DNA of 64,000 nucleotides from an uncultured Pelagibacteraceae bacterium. GTDB taxonomy: Bacteria; Pseudomonadota; Alphaproteobacteria; Pelagibacterales; Pelagibacteraceae. Each line of letters opens with the position of its first letter. Positions within the stretch are counted from its first letter, which is position 1. Below are positions 57,783 through 64,000 of the stretch, piece by piece. The notes under the pieces are model-generated. The model was not told the origin of the DNA and did not search any database. It was given only the letters and a program-made list of their open reading frames with translations. Where the stretch lies: the NCBI GenBank assembly GCA_902587755.1, contig CACIMN010000001.1, positions 124,001-188,000 on the forward strand, in the 5' to 3' direction. Both the position numbers and the translations under genes were made by a program.

Positions 57783-58629
57783 CTAAATCAACTATAGATT
57801 TAATTTTATTTAAAATAGTATTTTGATTGGATTTGTTTTCTTTAATTTTATTTTTTTGTTTTTTATAGTTTTTGTTAAAAACACTATAACTTTTTTCGTA
57901 CCAAATTGATGATTGATAATTATATCCTAAAAGATTTGCATATTTCTTTGCTTCTTTTGTAAGCCCTAAAGTATAATAACATTCAACAAGTCTATGAAGG
58001 GCTTCTTCCACATATATTGTAGTATCATATTTATCAACAACTGTTCTAAATCTATTAATTGCAGGTATCCATTTTTTTCTTTGAAAATAATATCTAGCTA
58101 CATACATTTCTTTTGAAGCAATAATATCATTTATAAGATCTAACTTAAAATCAGCATCGATTGCATATTCTGTAGTTGGATATTTTTTTTTGACAATTGT
58201 AAAATATTTTTTTGCATTAGATATTGATTGTGTATCTTTTTTTTCATCTACAATAAGTTCATAAAATGATACTGCCAATAAGTAATGTGCATAATCTATA
58301 TTTTTATGACTAGGATACACTCTTAAAAATCTCTCCAATTCAGCTATAGCATCCAAGTAATAATTCTTTGAATAATAAGAATACGCTGCCATTAATGCTG
58401 ATTTGGGCGCCATTGACGACTGAGGAAATAAAATTTCAGCTTCATTGAATTTTTTGGCAGCAAATATTACATCTCCCTCATTTAATGATTTCATGCCCTC
58501 TTCATAAGCTTCATATACTTGGGATTCGAGATTTTTTTCTTTTATTAAAGACTCTTTTTCAGCATTTTTGCTACAAGAAGTTAAAAAAATTATTGCAAGT
58601 ACAACCAAAAAATATTTAATAATATTCAT
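57775..58629 (-). CDS. bamD: Outer membrane assembly lipoprotein BamD
   Basis: BamD is the TPR lipoprotein of the BAM complex that inserts outer membrane proteins. The signal ends in the lipobox LTSC, with Cys about residue 19 counted from ATG 58629. I chose this start over a TTG 18 bases upstream. TPR-like units follow (AYEEGMKSLNEGDVIFAAKKFNEAEILFPQSSMAPKS and more). The C-terminus has a Lys-rich tail. It lies between lpxC and ligA, the usual alphaproteobacterial order, with recN absent. Confidence 0.93.
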   Translation of the reverse strand: MNIIKYFLVVLAIIFLTSCSKNAEKESLIKEKNLESQVYEAYEEGMKSLNEGDVIFAAKKFNEAEILFPQSSMAPKSALMAAYSYYSKNYYLDAIAELERFLRVYPSHKNIDYAHYLLAVSFYELIVDEKKDTQSISNAKKYFTIVKKKYPTTEYAIDADFKLDLINDIIASKEMYVARYYFQRKKWIPAINRFRTVVDKYDTTIYVEEALHRLVECYYTLGLTKEAKKYANLLGYNYQSSIWYEKSYSVFNKNYKKQKNKIKENKSNQNTILNKIKSIVDLDG

Positions 58630-58674
58630 ATTATTTTTATTTATCAAAAAATAATTTTAAAGTTATCTTTGCAA

Positions 58675-59595
58675 CTAAGCAATAGATCTTAATAGGCTTT
58701 TATTTATTAATGTATGAGGCAGATTTTTTTCTTTAATTTCCAATATTGAAAAATTATCTTTATTTTGAAATACTTTTCTTAATAATTGATTTGTTAAATA
58801 ATGCCCTCCACGCGAACATCTTACTGATGCCAGTATCCTATATCCAGATGTATATAGATCACCAATACAATCAAGTATTTTATGATTTACAAATTCTTTA
58901 TCATTTCTTAATCCTTCAGGATTTAATATTTTCTTACCTTTAACTACTATAGCATTGTCTAAACTTCCACCTTTTGCAAGACCATTTTTTTTAATTAATT
59001 CTATATCCTCAAACAAGCAAAAAGTTCTAGAATTATATATATTGGTTAGGTCATCCTCAAAAACTTTAACTTTATTTCTTTGCCTTCCAATTATTGGATT
59101 GTTAAAATTTAGTTCAAAATCAATATCAAGACTTAATGTTGAAGGCTTAATTGAGATAAATCGTTTTCCTTCAGAATATTCAATCTCTTTTTTAATTTTA
59201 ATAATTTTTATAGGTTCATTACTTACTTCAATTCCAGCTGAATTAATTTTTTCAATAAATAATTTTGCTGATCCATCTAATATAGGTACTTCCTCATTAT
59301 CAATTTCAACAATTACATTGTCAATACCGACACCAAACAAAGCACACATCAAATGTTCAATAGTTGATATTTTAATACCAAATTCATTTTCAATAGTTGT
59401 ATTTAACGAAGTATTAGTTACGTTCATAAAATTTGGATATACTAGATTATTTTTATTTAGATCAACTCTTTTAAAAATAATTCCTGAATTAGGTCTTGCA
59501 GGTACTAAACAAACATTTACATTTAATCCACTATGTAAAGCTATGCCACTAAATGAAATTTTATTTTTTATAGTTTTTTGAGTTAAATAAGACAC
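58675..59595 (-). CDS. lpxC: UDP-3-O-acyl-N-acetylglucosamine deacetylase
   Basis: LpxC is the zinc enzyme of the committed step of lipid A synthesis. The 306-residue protein has TQKTIKNKISFSGIALHSG at the start, the zinc-binding His in TIEHLMCALFGVGIDNVIVEID, and FVNHKILDCIGDLY with the second His and Asp. The catalytic His is in RGGHYLTNQLL. The start codon is GTG 59595. It follows the ftsA-like gene by 63 bases, where ftsZ would normally lie. Presence of lpxC implies a lipid A-containing outer membrane. Confidence 0.96.
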   Translation of the reverse strand: MSYLTQKTIKNKISFSGIALHSGLNVNVCLVPARPNSGIIFKRVDLNKNNLVYPNFMNVTNTSLNTTIENEFGIKISTIEHLMCALFGVGIDNVIVEIDNEEVPILDGSAKLFIEKINSAGIEVSNEPIKIIKIKKEIEYSEGKRFISIKPSTLSLDIDFELNFNNPIIGRQRNKVKVFEDDLTNIYNSRTFCLFEDIELIKKNGLAKGGSLDNAIVVKGKKILNPEGLRNDKEFVNHKILDCIGDLYTSGYRILASVRCSRGGHYLTNQLLRKVFQNKDNFSILEIKEKNLPHTLINKSLLRSIA

Positions 59596-59658
59596 AATTA
59601 AATTTAGAATTAATAACTACAAAATTAAAAACAACTAATGTTACGATAAAAAACAAAA

Positions 59659-60363
59659 TTAACTAAATAATTGAAAAAATTTTTCAAAAAAGCCTAATTT
59701 TTTTAGGTTTTTGGGAATTATTGATACCTCATTTGTGTTGTAACCTTTTTGAGACTTATATGCCATCTCAGAAAGAGAGATTTTTTGGTCTTTAAATAAA
59801 CTTTGTATGTAATTTTGATTTAAATAATTTTTAGATTTAATTTGAAAATTTACTAAAATTTTATCTATTTCCAATATCAACTTATTTGGCACTAATATAA
59901 ATTGTATTTCTATACTTAGATTTTTACAAATCACGCCATCTTCAAATTCAGAGGAGTGCCTTCGATCAAATAAATAATTTATTATATGCATATGCATTAT
60001 TTTATAATCTTGATAATTTTTGTTAATTAAATCCTTCAATTCAGTAAGTGAATTTTCAAGAAACTTTTGAGTTATAATTTTTTCATAATTTTTCTTTTGT
60101 AAACCAATGTCAAGAGTAAGAATATTTTCACTATCAAGAATTAATGTTATATTTTTAATGAACCTCCCTATTAATTTTTCAATTTTGAAAATATTATTTT
60201 CTAGAAATTCATTCAATAAATTAAAATCTATAAAATTATTATTATTTTTAAAATTTTGTTCTTTAAAATATAAATTTATTAATTTATTTTTATCAAACAG
60301 ATAAATTCCAATTTTATTAGGTGATATACTCAAATATGTCTCAAAATCAAATTGGTTACTCAT
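59659..60363 (-). CDS. Shortened FtsA-like protein
   Basis: This 234-residue protein sits right after ftsQ, where ftsA is expected. The N-terminal part (LSISPNKIGIYLFDKNKLINLYF) resembles FtsA domain 1A. The next part, with LIGRFIKNITLILDSENILTLDIG and YKIMHMHIINYLFD, resembles domain 1C and its following strand. The sequence then ends at GYNTNEVSIIPKNLKKLGFFEKFFQLFS, where the last residues could be the amphipathic membrane-targeting helix. Domains 2A and 2B and the second ATP-binding half are missing compared with about 420 residues in usual FtsA. No frameshift is visible. The identification as FtsA rests on position and weak similarity. Confidence 0.6.
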   Translation of the reverse strand: MSNQFDFETYLSISPNKIGIYLFDKNKLINLYFKEQNFKNNNNFIDFNLLNEFLENNIFKIEKLIGRFIKNITLILDSENILTLDIGLQKKNYEKIITQKFLENSLTELKDLINKNYQDYKIMHMHIINYLFDRRHSSEFEDGVICKNLSIEIQFILVPNKLILEIDKILVNFQIKSKNYLNQNYIQSLFKDQKISLSEMAYKSQKGYNTNEVSIIPKNLKKLGFFEKFFQLFS

Positions 60364-61027
60364 AGGATATAATTTGATTTTTTACTCTTGCATCTACTGT
60401 AAAATTATTTCTAAGGTTTTTAAGAGCTAGAAAATCAAAAACATGATCAAGAGAAGTTTTAGAATTATATCTAGGTAATTTTAAAATTATGTTGCTTCTT
60501 AATTCAACATCCCATCTTTTTGATGGAAAAAAATAAAAATTCTTAACTTCATTATATGAAAATTTTGACTCATCTAAAACTTTTTTAAAATCTAAAAATT
60601 CTTGTATTTTTGGTTTTCCGAAAATAAATGGTAATTTTTTATCGTGAGAGAAAATTTCTGAAAGTTTACCGTTAGACCCTAAAAATAATATCTTTCCATT
60701 TTTATTTATTTTTGCAAGTAGGTCTGTTTTTTTTATTTTAATATCTAAAGTAGAGGGATATATTTTAGAAATTTTGTAGCTCTCAATTAAAGAATTTATT
60801 TCAATAACATTTTTAATCTTATTTTCATTAATAAAAAAAATATTATTTAATTTCAAATTATATATTTTTTTTTTAAGGTTCTCATTTTCCTTTTCATCTA
60901 AGCCTGACACAATTATTTTCTTTAAATTAAATAATTGAGTGTTTTGAAAAGTTAAGTTGGTTATGGAACCAAAAAAGAATAATAAAAAAAAATATAATAA
61001 TATTTGTTTACTTTTTCGTTGACGCAT
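60356..61027 (-). CDS. ftsQ: Cell division protein FtsQ
   Basis: FtsQ is a single-pass inner membrane protein of the divisome with a periplasmic POTRA domain. The 223-residue protein has a basic start, one helix (ILLYFFLLFFFGSITNLTF) and the POTRA-like region FNLKKIIVSGLDEKENENLKKKIYNLKLNNIFFIN. The strand pattern later includes WDVELRSNIILKLP and the C-terminal DARVKNQIISYE. It overlaps ddl by 20 bases and the ftsA-like gene by 8. Confidence 0.88.
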   Translation of the reverse strand: MRQRKSKQILLYFFLLFFFGSITNLTFQNTQLFNLKKIIVSGLDEKENENLKKKIYNLKLNNIFFINENKIKNVIEINSLIESYKISKIYPSTLDIKIKKTDLLAKINKNGKILFLGSNGKLSEIFSHDKKLPFIFGKPKIQEFLDFKKVLDESKFSYNEVKNFYFFPSKRWDVELRSNIILKLPRYNSKTSLDHVFDFLALKNLRNNFTVDARVKNQIISYE

Positions 61028-61922
61028 CTTTTAAAATCCACTCAATTAATTTAATAAAACTAATTCCTTTGAATGCAGCTATTTCAGGCACAAGAGAAAG
61101 TTTTGTCATCCCTGGTTGAGTATTTATTTCTAAAAGGTAAAATTTATTATTAAAAAATTTAAAATCAGATCTTGTAACACCCTGACAACCAATCTCTTTA
61201 TGAGCCTTATATGCCATATTCATAACCATATTCATTTTATCTCTAGGTAAATCAACTGGAATTATATGTTCAGTTTTCGCATTAGAATTATATTTTGCTT
61301 TATAATCATAAAATTTTCTCTTTGGTTTAAGTTCTATTGCTCCTAGTTTTTTATTTCCCATTATTGCAACTTGTATTTCCCTTCCACCAATAAATTCTTC
61401 AATCATAACTTTTTTATATTGTTTTATTGAATTAAGAGTTTTAATTAAATTTTTTACCGTGCAAATATAAACGTTAACGCTAGAACCTTCATTTAAAGGC
61501 TTTACTACTACTGGAAATCTCAATTTTTTTTTTATTTTTTTTATTAAATCACCATTTTTAACGTCATAAGAATATGTAAAAAATTTTGGTGTGTTGATTT
61601 TATTTTTAATAAATATTTTTTTAGAAATTTCTTTATCCATTGCAATAGATGACTCGATTACACCTGAATGTGTATAGGGAATTTTAAATCTCTCCAGAAT
61701 AGTTTGTATGTATCCATCCTCGCCAAATTGACCATGCAAAGCATTAAAAATTACATTTGGTTTAAAAAAATTAATATTTTTTTTTAAATTACTATCTGGT
61801 TCAGTGATCTTAACTCTATAACCATTTTTTTTAAGCTCATTAGCAACCTGTTGCCCTGTATCAAGACTAATTAGTCTCTCTTTCGATATTCCACCTGATA
61901 TTATTAATATTTTTTTTTTCAA
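61008..61922 (-). CDS. ddl: D-alanine-D-alanine ligase
   Basis: Ddl makes D-Ala-D-Ala for peptidoglycan. The 304-residue protein has ILIISGGISKERLISLDTG at the start, ALHGQFGEDGYIQTILERFKIPYTHSG, and the ATP-grasp core FPVVVKPLNEGSSVNVYI with IEEFIGGREIQVAIMG. The metal site is FYLLEINTQPGMTKLSLVPEIA. The start is TTG 61922; no ATG is available near the family start. It lies one base after murB. Confidence 0.95.
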   Translation of the reverse strand: MKKKILIISGGISKERLISLDTGQQVANELKKNGYRVKITEPDSNLKKNINFFKPNVIFNALHGQFGEDGYIQTILERFKIPYTHSGVIESSIAMDKEISKKIFIKNKINTPKFFTYSYDVKNGDLIKKIKKKLRFPVVVKPLNEGSSVNVYICTVKNLIKTLNSIKQYKKVMIEEFIGGREIQVAIMGNKKLGAIELKPKRKFYDYKAKYNSNAKTEHIIPVDLPRDKMNMVMNMAYKAHKEIGCQGVTRSDFKFFNNKFYLLEINTQPGMTKLSLVPEIAAFKGISFIKLIEWILKDASTKK

Positions 61923-61923
61923 C

Positions 61924-62829
61924 TTATTCTAATATTTTTATTTCAGTTTCTAGTTTAATTCCTGTTTTCTTAAATACACTTTCAGAAACAAAATTTATCA
62001 ATTTTTTCATATCCTCAAACTTAGCATTACCTTTATTAACAAAAAAATTACAGTGTTTTTGAGAAATTGATGCATCCCCAAATGATTTTTCTAACGGCAC
62101 AGACTCTTTAATTAATTGCCAAACTTTTTTATCAGATTGATCTATTGGATTTTTAAATGTGCTACCACTAGTTTTAATTTTTGTTGGTTGGGCTTGCTCT
62201 TTTTTTTCTTTAAGTATCCTTATTTCATTCTCTATTATACTCTTACCTTTCTTAAAACCTTTAAAAGATGCACTTAAAAAAATAAGATCTTCTGATAATC
62301 CACAATCTCTATATTTAAAATTAATATCTTTTGCAGGTATAGTAATTACTTGACCTGATCTATTCAATGCTTGAATAGAAATAAGAATATCTTTGAACTC
62401 TCTTTGAAAACAACCTGCATTCATTTTAATGCCACCACCTATTGTTCCAGGTATACAAGAAAGAAACTCAAAACCACCTAAACTATTTTCCATTGCAAAC
62501 TCAGATAAAGATTTATCTGTAACAGCACTGCCAGCAACTATAATTTCTTCAGAATGTAAAGAAATATTATTGAAATTTTGAGTAAGTTTAATTACAACTC
62601 CATCAAATTTATTATCAGATATAAGTGTATTAGAACCAGCTCCTAATATAAATATTTTTTCTTTATCTTGAATTTTTTTAAGAAACCTAATTAATTCTTT
62701 TAAATCACTTGCCTTATAGAAAGCTTTAGTTTTGCCTCCTATATTAAACCAATTTTTTTTTTTTAGATCATAATCTAACTTTAAATTGTTATTAAATTCT
62801 GGAATAAGTTCTTTTAAATCAATTTTCAT
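61924..62829 (-). CDS. murB: UDP-N-acetylenolpyruvoylglucosamine reductase
   Basis: MurB reduces UDP-GlcNAc-enolpyruvate to UDP-MurNAc. The 301-residue FAD protein has WFNIGGKTKAFYK, the FAD motif ILGAGSNTLISD, CIPGTIGGGIKMNAGCFQREF and the catalytic Ser in TSGSTFKNP, followed by late SQKHCNFFVNKG. It overlaps murC by 4 bases and is followed by ddl. Together murC-murB-ddl is the standard block before ftsQ. Confidence 0.96.
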   Translation of the reverse strand: MKIDLKELIPEFNNNLKLDYDLKKKNWFNIGGKTKAFYKASDLKELIRFLKKIQDKEKIFILGAGSNTLISDNKFDGVVIKLTQNFNNISLHSEEIIVAGSAVTDKSLSEFAMENSLGGFEFLSCIPGTIGGGIKMNAGCFQREFKDILISIQALNRSGQVITIPAKDINFKYRDCGLSEDLIFLSASFKGFKKGKSIIENEIRILKEKKEQAQPTKIKTSGSTFKNPIDQSDKKVWQLIKESVPLEKSFGDASISQKHCNFFVNKGNAKFEDMKKLINFVSESVFKKTGIKLETEIKILE

Positions 62830-64000
62830 GATAACAATTTAGGTAATTCTCGCATCCAGCTTGAGATTGTGCCTGCACCCATTCCTATAACAATTTTTTT
62901 TCCAAAAATGTTTGCTTTAATGAATTTTGCTAATTGAAATCTATCATCTACTAAAAATAACTGAACTTTCGAGTTTTTAATTATTTCTTTCGCAAAATTT
63001 ATATAACTAAATCCAAGTTTTAATTTTTCTCCAGCAGTATAAATTGGAAACAAGATAACTTTATCTGCATTTTTAAAAGCGTAAGTAAATTCTTTTTTTA
63101 AATCTTTTAATCTTGATATTCTATGGGGTTGGAAAATACATACTTTTTCATAATCTTTATAAACATATTTTACACCATCCAGCACCTCTTTGATTTCTGT
63201 TGGATGATGAGCATAATCATCATAAAAATCTACATTATTAAAATTGAAGATTTTATTAAATCTTCTTTGAACACCTTTAAAATTTTTAAGTCCATTTTTT
63301 ATATTTTTTATTTGTAGACCGACAATTAAAGATAATGCAGCTGCAGCTACAGCATTTTTAATATTATGAGTTCCTAATAAAGGAATTTTGAATTTTTTAA
63401 TTAATTGATTTTTTTTATTAGGCAATTTTATATTTAAGTCAAACTCAGAATGCTCTTTTAATTGTTTTATATTTTTAATACAAAAATTTGATTTAATATC
63501 CAGGCCATATGTATAGAAGTTTTTATTTTTAATATTTTTAATTAAATTTTTGTTATTTTTATCATCTAAACAAATAAATGATTTTCCAAATGAAGGAACT
63601 TTATTTACAAAATTTTCAAAATAGGTATTTAATTTATCCATAGTGCCATAATAATCCATATGCTCTCGATCTATATTCGTGATAATTGAATATGTTGGAG
63701 GTATAAAAACAAAACTTCCATCGGACTCGTCTGCCTCTAATATAGACCAATCACTTTTACCAAGCTTGGCAGAATTATTAATTGAATTTATTACTCCGCC
63801 ATTGATTATTGTAGGGTCAATTTTTGTCTCTTGAAATATAGAAGCTATCAATGATGTTGTTGTAGTTTTGCCATGAGATCCAACAACTACAATATTTTTT
63901 GTTAAAGAGACAATGTTGGCTAACATTTCTCCTCTTTTATAGATGGGTAATTGTTTTTTTTTCGCCGCAAGAAGCTCTGGATTATTTTTTTTAATAGCTG
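62826..64000 (-). CDS. murC: UDP-N-acetylmuramate-L-alanine ligase, partial
   Basis: MurC adds L-alanine to UDP-MurNAc. The frame is open to the window edge at 64000, so its N-terminus is outside; about 390 residues are visible. The P-loop is VVGSHGKTTTTSLIA. The middle has SDWSILEADESDGSF and NIDREHMDYY, then FYDDYAHHPTEIKEVLDGVK. The C-terminal domain ends IVIGMGAGTISSWMRELPKLL. It overlaps murB by 4 bases. MurG and other mur genes probably lie beyond the edge. Confidence 0.97.
   Translation of the reverse strand, partial: AIKKNNPELLAAKKKQLPIYKRGEMLANIVSLTKNIVVVGSHGKTTTTSLIASIFQETKIDPTIINGGVINSINNSAKLGKSDWSILEADESDGSFVFIPPTYSIITNIDREHMDYYGTMDKLNTYFENFVNKVPSFGKSFICLDDKNNKNLIKNIKNKNFYTYGLDIKSNFCIKNIKQLKEHSEFDLNIKLPNKKNQLIKKFKIPLLGTHNIKNAVAAAALSLIVGLQIKNIKNGLKNFKGVQRRFNKIFNFNNVDFYDDYAHHPTEIKEVLDGVKYVYKDYEKVCIFQPHRISRLKDLKKEFTYAFKNADKVILFPIYTAGEKLKLGFSYINFAKEIIKNSKVQLFLVDDRFQLAKFIKANIFGKKIVIGMGAGTISSWMRELPKLLS

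Noticed and set aside
59659..60363. Frameshift or sequencing error truncating ftsA
   Set aside because: The gene starts and stops cleanly with a tail that resembles the FtsA C-terminal helix, and only 63 bases follow before lpxC, so there is no room for a lost second half.
1..64000. CRISPR arrays, insertion sequences, integrons and rRNA genes
   Set aside because: No regular repeat-spacer series, transposase ORF, terminal inverted repeats or rRNA sequence was found by reading both strands.

Overview
The window looks like a SAR11 genome (Pelagibacterales, Candidatus Pelagibacter type). The DNA is very AT-rich, and genes are packed with 1-8 base overlaps or gaps of a few bases. The gene content fits too: a blue-tuned proteorhodopsin, a tandem glycine riboswitch in front of the glycine cleavage genes, propionyl-CoA synthetase, a CBS-less GuaB and an alphaproteobacterial order of cell-wall genes. 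The taxonomic call is an inference from content and composition; no 16S gene is present.

Layout. 1-3352: glycine cleavage operon gcvT-gcvH-gcvP (gcvP cut by the window edge) behind a tandem glycine riboswitch. 3390-7158: 5-oxoprolinase genes, with pxpB-pxpC plus an EamA transporter on one strand and pxpA plus a TPR protein on the other. 7257-15185: a TerC-like membrane protein, then a long minus-strand run psd-pssA-GT8-rlmE-guaB-TPR-guaA-gloA-panB. 15262-23482: icd, alaS, recA, a TolC-like protein, a glycerate-kinase-like protein, a GFA protein and a VOC protein. 23700-25408: umuDC, with a LexA-type box at its start. 25419-30252: complete urease operon ureDABCEFG. 30339-37167: a small CGCC-tailed protein, then a five-gene minus-strand operon of GT39, GT2, DUF1800, DUF1501 (Tat signal) and a secreted FG-GAP repeat protein. 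37246-41937: dksA, two tiny membrane ORFs, then a GST, a ferredoxin reductase, a 2Fe-2S ferredoxin, a fatty acid desaturase and proteorhodopsin. 42085-49075: prpE, an SMR transporter, a dihydroorotase, ygfZ, a small membrane protein, tRNA-Leu(GAG), nadA-nadC and a MazG-like protein. 49142-55769: fumC, an AsmA-like protein, a UvrD/PcrA helicase and aminopeptidase P. 55752-64000: the cell-wall/division cluster murC-murB-ddl-ftsQ-ftsA-like-lpxC-bamD-ligA.

How the parts fit. Glycine cleavage feeds one-carbon metabolism under direct glycine sensing. Urease and 5-oxoprolinase release nitrogen from urea and pyroglutamate. Proteorhodopsin adds light-driven proton pumping. The ferredoxin/reductase pair beside the desaturase looks like its electron supply.

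Most noteworthy: (1) the GT39-GT2-DUF1800-DUF1501-FG-GAP operon, a candidate envelope export and glycosylation system with no described function; (2) a shortened FtsA-like protein, with ftsZ absent from its usual place before lpxC; (3) an 11-bp perfect complementarity between the riboswitch interior and the gcvT start codon; (4) LexA-type boxes at recA and umuD; (5) several tiny membrane-protein ORFs. No gene-free stretch exceeds about 300 bases. I saw no insertion sequence, prophage, CRISPR array or rRNA.
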